DNA of 64,000 nt from DASWTL01 sp966250385 (GTDB taxonomy: Bacteria > Bacteroidota > Bacteroidia > Sphingobacteriales > Sphingobacteriaceae), in NCBI GenBank assembly GCA_966250385.1, contig CBINHC010000008.1:144550-208549 (forward strand), written 5' to 3'. Of the stretch, positions 24,788 through 33,778 are shown one piece after another. The notes under the pieces are model-generated. The model searched no databases and had not been told where the DNA came from. It worked only from the letters and a program-made list of their open reading frames with translations. The stretch's first letter is position 1. Every line of letters begins with the position of its first letter. The position numbers were made by a program, and so were the translations under genes.

Positions 24788-26221
24788 ATGGATGAAAAGT
24801 TAACCGCGGACACAGTATCTTCCTTTCCGAACGAACGGAAAACGGTCTGGGATGAGTTAAAGGACGCCATCCGGGGGACTGAAGCGGACTACACGCAGAT
24901 CGGGCTGAAAAGGGCGATCTTTCTGCTCGCCGTTCCGATGATCCTGGAGCTGATGATGGAATCCACCTTCGCTGTAGTCGACATCTATTTTGTGAGTCAA
25001 CTGGGAGCATCAGCTGTTGCCACGGTCGGACTCACTGAAACCTATCTTTTCCTGTTGTATTCCATCGCCATGGGACTGGCTACGGCCGTGACCGCAGTAG
25101 TGGCCAGAAGAATCGGCGAAAAGGACCGGAAGTCGGCCAGCGTTGCGTCGGTCCAGTCCATATTCCTGGGCCTCCTGGCATCGGTTCCCTTTGCCGCAGC
25201 CGGCATCTTTTTCTCCGGGGATTTACTCGGGCTGATGGGCGCCGACACCTGGGCAATGACCCAGGGCTACCGGTATACAGCGTGGATGCTGGGCGGGAAT
25301 GTCGTGATCGTGCTGCTCTTCGTCATCAATGCCATTTTCCGCGGCGCCGGGGACGCGGCCATCGCGATGCGGGTCCTGTGGATCGCCAACGGAATCAACA
25401 TCCTGCTGGATCCGGTCCTGATCTTCGGCTGGGGACCGTTCCCGGCCATGGGTATCGAAGGTGCTGCAATAGCCACCACCGTAGGCCGCGGGTGCGGCGT
25501 GGCGATCCAGCTGTGGACGCTGTTCAAGGGCGGCAAGCATATCCGGGTAGCCGCCGCTCAGCTATACTGGGATGCTAAAATGATGCTGAGCATCTTCCGG
25601 ACTTCCCTGGGCGGTATCGGTCAGATGATCGTGTCCATGACCTCCTGGATCTTCCTGATGCGGATTCTGGCGGAGGTCGGAAGTGAAGCCGTAGCTGGTT
25701 CCACCATTGCTATCCGGATCATGATGTTTACCATGATGCCTGCATGGGGCATGGCTAATGCCGCCGCAACGCTGGTAGGCCAGAATCTCGGCGCGGGAAA
25801 TGCTGACCGGGCGGAGTCATCCGTATGGAAAACCGGCACATATAACATGGTCTTCCTGATCGGGATATCGGTCCTGTATTTTTTCCTGAACGAAGAGCTG
25901 ATGATGATCTTTACCGATAATGCCCGGGTGATCGCCATTGGCGCGGAATGGCTCCGGATCCTGTCCTATTCGTTCTTTGTGTATGGCTGGTGGATGGTTT
26001 CGACCCAGGCCTTCAATGGCGCCGGGGATACTCAGACGCCGACGCGGATCAATCTCGTGTTTTTCTGGATGATCCAGATCCCGCTGTCGTGGTTCCTTGC
26101 CATCCGGATGGAGTGGCAGGAAACCGGGGTTTTCTGGGGTGTATTTATTTCAGAAACTTCGGTGGGAATCTTCACCTTATGGCTGTTTTCAAGAGGCGGC
26201 TGGAAAACTGCGAAGGTTTGA
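24788..26221 (+). CDS. MATE family efflux transporter
   Basis: 477 residues with twelve predicted membrane helices in two homologous halves, beginning LKRAIFLLAVPMILELMMES, with repeated elements FVSQLGASAVATVGLTE and FNGAGDTQTPTRIN that mark each half of the MATE fold. A ~40-residue acidic cytoplasmic N-terminus precedes helix 1. MATE proteins export cationic drugs, dyes or metabolites using Na+ or H+ gradients. No linked regulator is apparent. Confidence 0.9.
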   Translation: MDEKLTADTVSSFPNERKTVWDELKDAIRGTEADYTQIGLKRAIFLLAVPMILELMMESTFAVVDIYFVSQLGASAVATVGLTETYLFLLYSIAMGLATAVTAVVARRIGEKDRKSASVASVQSIFLGLLASVPFAAAGIFFSGDLLGLMGADTWAMTQGYRYTAWMLGGNVVIVLLFVINAIFRGAGDAAIAMRVLWIANGINILLDPVLIFGWGPFPAMGIEGAAIATTVGRGCGVAIQLWTLFKGGKHIRVAAAQLYWDAKMMLSIFRTSLGGIGQMIVSMTSWIFLMRILAEVGSEAVAGSTIAIRIMMFTMMPAWGMANAAATLVGQNLGAGNADRAESSVWKTGTYNMVFLIGISVLYFFLNEELMMIFTDNARVIAIGAEWLRILSYSFFVYGWWMVSTQAFNGAGDTQTPTRINLVFFWMIQIPLSWFLAIRMEWQETGVFWGVFISETSVGIFTLWLFSRGGWKTAKV

Positions 26222-26225
26222 GCAA

Positions 26226-26561
26226 TTACGATGCCTCGGCGGGCTGAACAGCTTTCAGTACGCCGTCCGCCTGGAAGGTCAGCCGGTTCTTCCGGTCTGC
26301 GAATTTAAAGGAAACATAGTACATTCGCTCACTTTCGACCTTTACCCGCTGACTGAAAAAATTCGAGATATTTTTCCTGGCTGCGGCCTGCAGGATTGAG
26401 CCGCCGTCCAGCTGGTACTGAAGGATATCCCCGCTGTATTCGAATTTCAGCGAGTTGCTGACCGGGTCCAGTACAGCCCGGGCACGCAGCTTCTGCTTTA
26501 ACGTTGGATTATCCAGATATATCGTGCCGAAGTATGAGTCGGCTGTGTTGGAACGTGACAT
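26226..26561 (-). CDS. Hypothetical small soluble protein
   Basis: 111 residues, no signal or membrane helix. Alternating strands (GTIYLDN, SLKFEYSGDILQYQL, MYYVSFKFADRKNRLTF) suggest a small beta-rich fold, possibly PH- or GRAM-like, but I cannot name a family. Ends four bases after the MATE stop, convergent. Composition is like its neighbours, which supports a real gene. Confidence 0.6.
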   Translation of the reverse strand: MSRSNTADSYFGTIYLDNPTLKQKLRARAVLDPVSNSLKFEYSGDILQYQLDGGSILQAAARKNISNFFSQRVKVESERMYYVSFKFADRKNRLTFQADGVLKAVQPAEAS

Positions 26562-26627
26562 GACAACAAATAGAGATGCAACATTAGATAACGGCCGGTT
26601 GGCCGATGTATTGTCCGTCCATTGCCA

Positions 26628-27317
26628 TCATCTGTTGACGGGCTGCCTGATCAGCACATAATACATCATCTCCGTCCGGTCGCGGAACCCAAGTTTCTCA
26701 TACAGGGACCGGGCCGGTGTATTTTCCGGAAGGACGTGGAGGAAAGGAACCGAACCGGCAGCGGCCATCCTGCTGATCTGATTGCGGATCAGGGTCCTCG
26801 CAAAACCGTTCCCCAGGTAGGCAGGGTCCGTGCATACGGCACTGATCTCCGCATAAGGAACGGGATGCAGGCGCTGGCCCGCCATGGCAACCAGCCGGCC
26901 GTCCCTGAAGATCCCTTCATAGTGACCGAATTCGATCGTACGTGAAAGAAAAGGCCCCGGTTTGGTCCTGCCCGTCAGGTCCAGCATCTCGGGAATGTTC
27001 GCTTCAGTCAGGGGAACTGCGGCCGGGTCATGCTCACAGACCGGCCCATCCTGCCAGACCATCTGCATCAGTGGTTTATTCAATGCGATCTTCCAGTTTT
27101 CCGGAATAGCGATCTCCCGGGGAGTAAACAGCACAACAGGCACCTCGCCGTCAAGCAGGTCATACAATTCCATGAGCTGTTCCACGGAATTATCTTTCAG
27201 TCCGGCAAAAGCACCTATTCCGGGATCCAGGAATCTGACGAAGCCGCCGCCCCCGGAGATCCGCGCGTTGCCGGTAGTCAGTGCATGGTATATGGGATTA
27301 TCTAGAATATGTTGCAC
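26628..27317 (-). CDS. GNAT family N-acetyltransferase
   Basis: 229 residues, starting at a GTG (27317). The C-terminal half holds the acetyl-CoA-binding GNAT core (YAEISAVCTDPAYLGNGFARTLIRNQI, where the Q/R-x-x-G-x-G/A loop appears as YLGNGFA) and LHVLPENTPARSLYEKLGF. The N-terminal half (ILDNPIYHALTTGNARI) is typical of the FR47-like branch common in this phylum. Likely acetylates a small metabolite or amino acid; target unknown. Confidence 0.85.
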   Translation of the reverse strand: MQHILDNPIYHALTTGNARISGGGGFVRFLDPGIGAFAGLKDNSVEQLMELYDLLDGEVPVVLFTPREIAIPENWKIALNKPLMQMVWQDGPVCEHDPAAVPLTEANIPEMLDLTGRTKPGPFLSRTIEFGHYEGIFRDGRLVAMAGQRLHPVPYAEISAVCTDPAYLGNGFARTLIRNQISRMAAAGSVPFLHVLPENTPARSLYEKLGFRDRTEMMYYVLIRQPVNR

Positions 27318-27340
27318 GACAGTAGGGTATTTGATTCAAC

Positions 27341-28405
27341 TTATTTACGGCCACCGTTCCACCATTCCTCCTGGGGATGATGTTCGCCGATAATAACCGG
27401 TTCCCCAATCATTGGCGTGGTGTACGCGGCCCCTGCCTTCCGGGCAGCGCTCACGAACCTGCTCACAGGTTCGTCCCACCGGTGGAATGCCAGTGCAAAT
27501 TTTCCCCAGTGAACAGGCATGATCAATTTCGCGCCGAGGTCGGCTCCCTCACGAATCAGTTCTTCAGGCATGGAATGAATGAAGGGCCAGGCGGCATTGT
27601 ACTGCCCGCACTCCAGAATAGCGAGGTCAAACGGTCCGAATTCGTCACCGATCGCCTTGAAGTGCTGATCATATCCGGAGTCGCTGCCCACAAATATCCG
27701 GTATCCATTCAGCTCCAGAACAAAGGACGCCCAAAGGGAACCGTTCCGGCGGAGTCCGCGACCCGAGAAGTGCCTGGCCGGCGTGGCAGTGATCCGGAAG
27801 CCGGCCTGCAGCTCTTCTCCTTCCCACCAGTCCAGCTCGCGAATCCGGTCCGAGGCGATATTCATTCGTTTCAGGTCCCTGCTGACCCCGAGGGGCATGA
27901 TGAAGCGGCCCGTCCGCCCGGACAGGGACCCGATCGTTGCCTTATCCAGGTGATCATAGTGGTTATGAGTGATGATCATCGCATCAATGTCGGGCATATC
28001 GGGTGTTTTGTACAGGTCCGATCCTTCGAAGGCCCGGATGTAAAAACGAAAAGGCGAGGCATGGCCGCTGAAAACCGGGTCCACCAGAATATTTGTTCCC
28101 TGGCAGTGGATCAGGTAGGACGAGTGACCGAACCAGATAACAGTCGGCTTTTCCGAATAATAGTTCTTCAGGTCGGTTTTCCGGGCGGGAACAGCCGACG
28201 GGGGGGTAACGACCCTGTTTTTAAAAAAGAAGTCCTTCATAACCGACAACATGCTCACGCCCTCCGCGAGCTGTGGAGTTTCGGAAATGTTCCGGAATGA
28301 ACCTTTATGATGCCGTGACCGAAAATTCTGCATACTTCTGATGCCCGCAATATACCTCCTTGTATCAAAAATCGGGCGCTCCTGCCTGTAAAAATACGTT
28401 CCCAT
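27341..28405 (-). CDS. MBL-fold metallohydrolase (UlaG / NAPE-PLD-like)
   Basis: 354 residues. The start has a conserved FRSRHHKGSFRN segment, then the metallo-beta-lactamase core: TVIWFGHSSYLI, the metal-binding THNHYDHLD (HxHxDH), ARHFSGRGL, FVGSDSGYDQHFKAIG and MPVHWGKFAL. This order matches the UlaG/N-acyl-phosphatidylethanolamine phospholipase D-like branch. It probably cleaves a phosphodiester or lactone; the lipid-phospholipase role is only one possibility. No signal peptide. Confidence 0.85.
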   Translation of the reverse strand: MGTYFYRQERPIFDTRRYIAGIRSMQNFRSRHHKGSFRNISETPQLAEGVSMLSVMKDFFFKNRVVTPPSAVPARKTDLKNYYSEKPTVIWFGHSSYLIHCQGTNILVDPVFSGHASPFRFYIRAFEGSDLYKTPDMPDIDAMIITHNHYDHLDKATIGSLSGRTGRFIMPLGVSRDLKRMNIASDRIRELDWWEGEELQAGFRITATPARHFSGRGLRRNGSLWASFVLELNGYRIFVGSDSGYDQHFKAIGDEFGPFDLAILECGQYNAAWPFIHSMPEELIREGADLGAKLIMPVHWGKFALAFHRWDEPVSRFVSAARKAGAAYTTPMIGEPVIIGEHHPQEEWWNGGRK

Positions 28406-28482
28406 GACGACCCGTCGGGGGCGGTCCCCCAGCCGGATTGTAACATCTGTATTTTGAGCTGCTGTTTTCCGGGGTATAACGT

Positions 28483-28490
28483 TAATTTTA
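28483..28490 (+). promoter_or_regulatory. Candidate -7 promoter element (TAATTTTA)
   Basis: Ends 29 bases before the GH20 start codon at 28520 and differs from TAnnTTTG only in the last base. Confidence 0.35.
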
Positions 28491-28519
28491 GCGCCAGTAC
28501 TTTCAGTAAACGCACGAAC

Positions 28520-30148
28520 ATGAACCGTTTTCTCATTTGTATCCTGACCTTCTTCGCATTTTCAGCAAGCGCTCAGGACTTCAGTATTATTCCGAAACCC
28601 GTAGCCCTGACTCCGGGAAAAGCCGGCGCTTTTTTCACGATTGATTCGTCGACCACGATCGTGGTCCGGGACTCAAGCGCCCTGAAATCGGCTGCTTTTC
28701 TGAAGGACTATCTTGCATCCTATTACCATACCAAACTGACGGTCAGTTCGAAAGGCAATGGCAGGAACACCATCCAGCTGGAAACCGGAAAGGTCAGTGA
28801 TCAGGTGCCCGGAGCTTATACCTTTCAGGCTGCACCCGAAAAGATCCGTATCACCGGGTTCGACGACCAGGGGGTCTTCTATGGCGTCCAGACACTTATC
28901 CAGCTGCTGCCTGCAGCGGATCCGGCACCCGCACGGGTTCCGGCGGTCGCCATCCGGGATTACCCCCGCTTCCAGTACCGCGGCCTGATGCTTGATGTCA
29001 GCCGCCATATTTTCCCGCTGGATTTCATCAAGAAATATATTGATTATATCGCCCTGCATAAAATGAACTACTTCCACTGGCACCTGACCGATGACCAGGG
29101 CTGGCGCATGGAGATCAAGAAACATCCCAAACTGACCGAGGTCGGCGCCTGGCGCAACGGAACCATCATCGGGCTTTTCCCGGGAACAGGTAATGACAGC
29201 CTTCGCTATGGCGGGTATTACACCCAGGACCAGATCAGGGAGGTGATCCGTTATGCCGCAGACCGGCATATCACCGTTGTTCCGGAGATCGATATTCCGG
29301 GACATTGCATGGCGGTTCTGGCCACCTATCCGGAACTCAGCACCACACCGGACCTTCCCAAGGAAGTTGCCCAGACCTGGGGGATCTATAACCGGCAGAA
29401 CAATGTCCTGGTCCCTTCCGAAAAAACGTTCAGTTTCCTGGAGGATGTTCTGAGCGAGGTCGCAGCGGTATTCCCGTCGCCCTATATCCATATCGGAGGC
29501 GACGAAACTGCAAAGAAATGGTGGAAGGAATCGCCCGCCGCCCAGTCATTTATGAAAGAGCACGGACTGAAGGATGAAAAAGCTCTTCAAAGCTACTTCA
29601 TTCACCGCGTCGAGAAATTCCTCAACGCCCGTGGAAAAAAGATCATCGGGTGGAACGAGATCCTGGAAGGCGGGCTCGCTCCGAACGCGGTAGTGATGAG
29701 CTGGCAAGGGATCAAGGGCGGGATTCAGGCCGCAAAAGAACAGCATCCGGTGATTATGACACCGAGCTCCCATCTCTACCTAAATCACACACAGGCAGCC
29801 AAAGAGGATTCGCTGACCGCTGTCGGGCGCCACATTTCGCTGGAACTGGTCTATTCCTTCGATCCAGTTCCGGCTGAGCTGACGCCTGCAGAAAGCAAAT
29901 ATATTTGGGGAGCGCAGGCCAATATCTGGACCGAATATATAGCCAATCCGTCAAAGGTGGAGTACATGTTATTCCCCCGGCTGAGCGCACTGAGTGAGAT
30001 GGTATGGACACCCCAGGCATTCAGAAATTTTGAAGACTTCAGAAAAAGGCTTCCTGCGCAGTTCCGCAGGTATGACCTGTGGAACGCCAATTACAGCCGC
30101 GAGTTCTTCAAACAGCAGGCGGCCCCGGAAAAAGCGCCAGGAAAATAG
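28520..30148 (+). CDS. Family 20 glycoside hydrolase, beta-N-acetylhexosaminidase
   Basis: 542 residues from the ATG at 28520, which opens a clear signal peptide (MNRFLICILTFFAFSASAQD). A GH20b domain (to about residue 150) is followed by the GH20 barrel: RYRGLMLDVSRHIFPLDF-like opening, HWHLTDDQGWRMEI, PEIDIPGHCMAVL, and the catalytic Asp-Glu pair in IHIGGDETAKKWW near residues 326-327. It removes terminal GlcNAc/GalNAc from glycans or chitin oligomers by substrate-assisted catalysis, in the periplasm or outside. No SusCD genes nearby. Confidence 0.93.
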   Translation: MNRFLICILTFFAFSASAQDFSIIPKPVALTPGKAGAFFTIDSSTTIVVRDSSALKSAAFLKDYLASYYHTKLTVSSKGNGRNTIQLETGKVSDQVPGAYTFQAAPEKIRITGFDDQGVFYGVQTLIQLLPAADPAPARVPAVAIRDYPRFQYRGLMLDVSRHIFPLDFIKKYIDYIALHKMNYFHWHLTDDQGWRMEIKKHPKLTEVGAWRNGTIIGLFPGTGNDSLRYGGYYTQDQIREVIRYAADRHITVVPEIDIPGHCMAVLATYPELSTTPDLPKEVAQTWGIYNRQNNVLVPSEKTFSFLEDVLSEVAAVFPSPYIHIGGDETAKKWWKESPAAQSFMKEHGLKDEKALQSYFIHRVEKFLNARGKKIIGWNEILEGGLAPNAVVMSWQGIKGGIQAAKEQHPVIMTPSSHLYLNHTQAAKEDSLTAVGRHISLELVYSFDPVPAELTPAESKYIWGAQANIWTEYIANPSKVEYMLFPRLSALSEMVWTPQAFRNFEDFRKRLPAQFRRYDLWNANYSREFFKQQAAPEKAPGK

Positions 30149-30221
30149 ATGACGGACATTCATCTCCCGATATTTCCAGGGTCCGGTTTCTCATTGAAGC
30201 CGGGATCTTTTTATGACGGGG

Positions 30222-30779
30222 TCAAGTTGAAGGTATCAGCCACTTTTCGGCGATCCTCTGGACGGTATTGTAATTCCTTGTCGTCATATGGCTGCCGAAC
30301 ATTTGTTCCAGTCCGTCCATCGCCTTGGTGGTCTGACTCAGCCGAAGGTCCAGAACGCTGCAGACGGTCCGGTCCCGGACTTCCAGAATCGTAAAGGCAC
30401 CGTCAGGCGAAATCCATGGCAGATCCGGGCTTACCCTGGCCGGGCCCGTAAGAAAAGAGCAATAAAGCCGCGTATCCGGCGTGACCACCGCCCCGGCAAA
30501 CGGGTTATCATTGATCAGGTCCATAATCTCCGCCGATCTTCTCAAAAGGACCGGCACCGGAAATCCGAAGGCTTTCTTCAGATGATCGGAAAGTTTGTTC
30601 TCCAGAATCCCCGGGTCTTCCGGGCGCCCCTCAAACACCAGGTTGCCGGAGTTCAGCAGCGTGTCCGGGTTGCTGAAACCCAGCTTCAGCACCTCCTTTT
30701 TCAGGTCCGCCATAGGAAGTTTATGGTTTCCGCCTACGTTGATACCCCGCAGAAAAGCGATATATTTTTCTTGTTCCAT
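30222..30779 (-). CDS. DUF1697 family protein
   Basis: 185 residues from the ATG at 30779. The N-terminus EKYIAFLRGINVGGNHKLPM is the family hallmark, followed by LLNSGNLVFEG and LLRRSAEIMDLINDNPF. DUF1697 proteins are small soluble proteins of unknown function. The C-terminal MTTRNYNTVQRIAEKW is also conserved in the family. Single gene. Confidence 0.88.
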   Translation of the reverse strand: MEQEKYIAFLRGINVGGNHKLPMADLKKEVLKLGFSNPDTLLNSGNLVFEGRPEDPGILENKLSDHLKKAFGFPVPVLLRRSAEIMDLINDNPFAGAVVTPDTRLYCSFLTGPARVSPDLPWISPDGAFTILEVRDRTVCSVLDLRLSQTTKAMDGLEQMFGSHMTTRNYNTVQRIAEKWLIPST

Positions 30780-30895
30780 CCGTTCGAAGTTACTGAAATA
30801 TCGCTTCCGGCATGACAACGCTGTAAACTTAGATCCGGACTGTACCGGATATGGCATTCCCGGAATTCCACGGATTCTCCGGGGGGCCCGATAAC

Positions 30896-31318
30896 TCAGC
30901 TGCGCTCCCTGCCGGGGTCATTCGCATCATCTTCCAGGAACTGCTCTTCAATGTATTTTATCCGGGTCTTTCCATGCGGAGCAGGGTCTCCGTCCGGACC
31001 CAGGTTTACGAAGACCATCTTGTCAATCGTCAAAATGCTCTTTCGCGTGATCTTGTTCCTGACTTCACACCGCATGGTCAGCGAAGTCCGGCCGAAATGG
31101 GTCGCCGTGATCCCGAGTTCAATGATATCCCCCTGCCGGGCGGAACTCACGAAATTGATCTCGGAAATATACTTGGTGACCACACGCGGAATCTCCAGCT
31201 GCACGATCGAATAGATGGCCGCCTCCTCATCGATCCAGCGCAACAGGCTGCCACCGAAAAGGGTTCCGTTGGCGTTCAGGTCTTCAGGCTTTATCCACTT
31301 TCTGGTATGAAAATTCAT
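30896..31318 (-). CDS. Acyl-CoA thioesterase (hotdog fold)
   Basis: 140 residues from the ATG at 31318 (a TTG two codons earlier is less likely). NANGTLFGGSLLRWIDEEAAI is the substrate-binding helix of the YciA/BACH-type thioesterases, with the Asp in WIDE expected in catalysis. Hydrolyses acyl-CoA to fatty acid and CoA; chain length not predictable. Divergent from xseA. Confidence 0.87.
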   Translation of the reverse strand: MNFHTRKWIKPEDLNANGTLFGGSLLRWIDEEAAIYSIVQLEIPRVVTKYISEINFVSSARQGDIIELGITATHFGRTSLTMRCEVRNKITRKSILTIDKMVFVNLGPDGDPAPHGKTRIKYIEEQFLEDDANDPGRERS

Positions 31319-31443
31319 GCGCAAGGGTTGATCGGGTGCTTGATACCAAGAGGAACAGCCCGGGCCGGCGTTGGTTTGCCCGGTCTCCGAATTGATAAAC
31401 CTACCGCCTGATTGTTTATCTTAGCCATTCTGATCAAGTACAC

Positions 31444-32934
31444 GTGGCAGTAACATCCTACATCAGTCTGAAACAGTTGCTCTATGGGCTTCAGCACCAG
31501 CTGAGGCAGGCCTTTCCTGCTTCCTACTGGATCAAGGCGGAGCTGGCGGGCGTGCGCCGTTCGGGAAGCCATGTATACTTCGACTTCCTTGAGCTGGATA
31601 AGGGTGCCAAGGTGGCCCAGATCCGCGGTACGGCGTTTTACGGCGAGGGGACCGCCGCGATTGCGGCCTTTGAAAAAGAGACCGGACAGGCTTTTGCCAA
31701 CGGTATCCGGATCGGTGCCCGGGTTGGCGTTAACTTTCACCCGGTATACGGTCTGAGCCTGGTCCTTTACGAGCTGGATGCGCAACTGACGCTTGGCGGG
31801 ATTGAACTGCAGCGAAAGGAAACGCTCGACCGGATTCTGCGCGAATACCCCCGGATGATCCGGTTCATTGACGGCAAATTCCACACGCCGAACAAAGAAC
31901 TTATACTTTCCCCGGTCATTCAGCGGATTGCCCTGGTAACTTCTTATGGTTCGGATGCCTATAATGACTTTATGCATTGCCTGGCATCCAATGAATCCGG
32001 TTACAGGTTCAGCGTGGATAATTTTCACGTACTGGTCCAGGGATATGGAGCCCAGGCGTCCCTGACCAGTGCCCTTGCCCGGATCCGGGATCTTGGTACA
32101 TACGATGCGGTCGTCATCACCCGCGGCGGCGGAGCACCGGCGGACTTCCTTGCCTTTGACGATTATTCCCTGGCGCTCCAGGTTGCGACTTTTCCTGTCC
32201 CGGTGATCACCGGCATCGGACATCATACCAATCAGGGAATCTGTGATTTCTTCGCCAGTGTCCATACCAAGACGCCGACCATGGCAGCACAATTCATCGT
32301 GGACCGGAACCTGGCGTTTGAGAGACGCTTGCTCGAATTATCGGGCGCGGTCCGGGAACGAAGCGCGCAGATGCTCCGGGACCATCAGCAGCAGATGGAC
32401 GAACTTCGCCGCGACCTCAAAGACTCAGCTCAGGCCGTATTGTCCGGCTCGGCCGAACGTATCCGGTTCCTGCAGGGTTCGGTAAGCACCAACGTCTCGG
32501 CCCTGGTCACCCGCCAGGCAAGTTTGCTTCAAACCCGCCAGGTCAGCCTCAGCAACCAGGCCCGGATCCTGTTAAGCGGATTTGCAAGCGTGCTCGCAGG
32601 TAAAGCAGCCTCCCTGACTTACCTGCCGCACCAGCGGATCAGGATCGAAAAGCAAAAGACCGCCGGCCTGACGGAGCAGCTCCTGGAGCGGGCTCCAAGA
32701 TTAATCACGTCCCAAAGAAAAGAACTCGACTTTTATAAGGAGAACATCCGCAATCTGAGTCCTGCCAGGATACTGGAACGTGGTTTCGCCATGGTCCGGA
32801 AGAACGGACAGATCCTTTCCGGTCCGCAAGAGGTCCTGCCGGGAGATAACCTTGAAATCATCCATGGCGATTCACTGATCGAAACAGAAGTCTTAAAAAA
32901 ATCCAAATACGATGGAAGAGAATTTAACTTATGA
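31444..32934 (+). CDS. xseA: Exodeoxyribonuclease VII large subunit
   Basis: 496 residues from a GTG at 31444. The N-terminal OB fold (YWIKAELAGVRRSGSHVYFDFLEL) is followed by the catalytic domain (IALVTSYGSDAYNDF, VITRGGGAPADFLAFDDYSLAL, PVITGIGHHTNQGICDFFA) and a long coiled-coil region to the C-terminus. With XseB it degrades single-stranded DNA in both directions, in mismatch repair and recombination. Slightly longer than the E. coli protein. Overlaps xseB by 23 bases, implying coupled translation. Confidence 0.93.
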   Translation: MAVTSYISLKQLLYGLQHQLRQAFPASYWIKAELAGVRRSGSHVYFDFLELDKGAKVAQIRGTAFYGEGTAAIAAFEKETGQAFANGIRIGARVGVNFHPVYGLSLVLYELDAQLTLGGIELQRKETLDRILREYPRMIRFIDGKFHTPNKELILSPVIQRIALVTSYGSDAYNDFMHCLASNESGYRFSVDNFHVLVQGYGAQASLTSALARIRDLGTYDAVVITRGGGAPADFLAFDDYSLALQVATFPVPVITGIGHHTNQGICDFFASVHTKTPTMAAQFIVDRNLAFERRLLELSGAVRERSAQMLRDHQQQMDELRRDLKDSAQAVLSGSAERIRFLQGSVSTNVSALVTRQASLLQTRQVSLSNQARILLSGFASVLAGKAASLTYLPHQRIRIEKQKTAGLTEQLLERAPRLITSQRKELDFYKENIRNLSPARILERGFAMVRKNGQILSGPQEVLPGDNLEIIHGDSLIETEVLKKSKYDGREFNL

Positions 32935-33169
32935 GGCCGCTTACAGCGAGCTCGAACAGATCTATAGCCAGATCAACAATGAACAGGTCTCCATTGATGA
33001 TCTGGCGCTGAAGGTCAGGCGTGCAGCGGTTCTGATCAGCTTTTGCCAGAACAAGCTCCGGAACACCGAACAGGAAATTAACAATATCATTTCAGCCATG
33101 CCCGGCAGTCAGCCGAACGCCGGTAGTCTGTCCCCCGGTTCCGAAGACCAGGACAGCCTTCCACTTTAG
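32912..33169 (+). CDS. xseB: Exodeoxyribonuclease VII small subunit
   Basis: 85 residues, mostly helical (TYEAAYSELEQIYSQINNEQ, then SIDDLALKVRRAAVLISFCQNKL), the family pattern, with an acidic low-complexity tail. Several copies bind the coiled coils of XseA. Starts inside the 3' end of xseA. Confidence 0.9.
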   Translation: MEENLTYEAAYSELEQIYSQINNEQVSIDDLALKVRRAAVLISFCQNKLRNTEQEINNIISAMPGSQPNAGSLSPGSEDQDSLPL

Positions 33170-33192
33170 TTTTGGGGCCGGGAACCACATAT

Positions 33193-33609
33193 TCAGTGGT
33201 TTTCGACGTAGTTCTTGAAGTTATTCAGGATCGCCTGCCATCCCTGCTTCTGCATATCCACCGGGTTCACCGACTCTGAATCAAATACGATCTCGACCCT
33301 GGTTCCACCATCTTTCGGTTCCATGGTGGTAGTTGCCTGCCGGCCGTCTGCCATCGAATAAGTAATCTTTTCGGGCTCGACCACTTCCTCGTAGACAGCT
33401 TCGAAGTCGAACCCAAAACTCCCGTCTTTTGCTTCCATCCGGGAGAACATCCTGCCGCCCGGGCGCAGATCGTTTTCTGATCTGGGGCAATGCCAATCAT
33501 CAGAAGCGAAGTTCCACTTTGTAATGTGCTCCGGACGGGTATAATAATGCCACACTTTCTGTACATCTGCCCGGATGTCTGCATCCACTTTGATTCTGGT
33601 TGGTTCCAT
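33193..33609 (-). CDS. SRPBCC (AHSA1-like) family protein
   Basis: 138 residues of START-like fold: DADIRADVQKVWHYYTRPEHITKWNFASDDW at the front and a C-terminal amphipathic helix QGWQAILNNFKNYVE. Proteins of the Aha1-C/AHSA1 branch bind hydrophobic ligands; in bacteria most are uncharacterised. Convergent with xseB, 23 bases apart. A second, more distant member is at 58818. Confidence 0.85.
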   Translation of the reverse strand: MEPTRIKVDADIRADVQKVWHYYTRPEHITKWNFASDDWHCPRSENDLRPGGRMFSRMEAKDGSFGFDFEAVYEEVVEPEKITYSMADGRQATTTMEPKDGGTRVEIVFDSESVNPVDMQKQGWQAILNNFKNYVENH

Positions 33610-33778
33610 TGCGTTTAAGATTTAAACAAATATCCTGAGGGGAACCGAATTGCGGGCGGTGCAAAAACGTCAGTTTTATGGCTATTTCCGACACACTCTC
33701 CGGAAAACACTTAAAATCACTATTATTAAAGAATTTTTAACCAACATCAGGAGACCTTTCATTTACATTAAGAGTACC

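Noticed and set aside
27377..28300. 307-codon plus-strand frame across the MBL-fold gene
   Set aside because: Antisense shadow of a gene with clear HxHxDH motif.
31315..32292. 325-codon minus-strand frame across xseA
   Set aside because: Antisense to xseA, which has unmistakable exonuclease VII motifs; the frame shows no domain.
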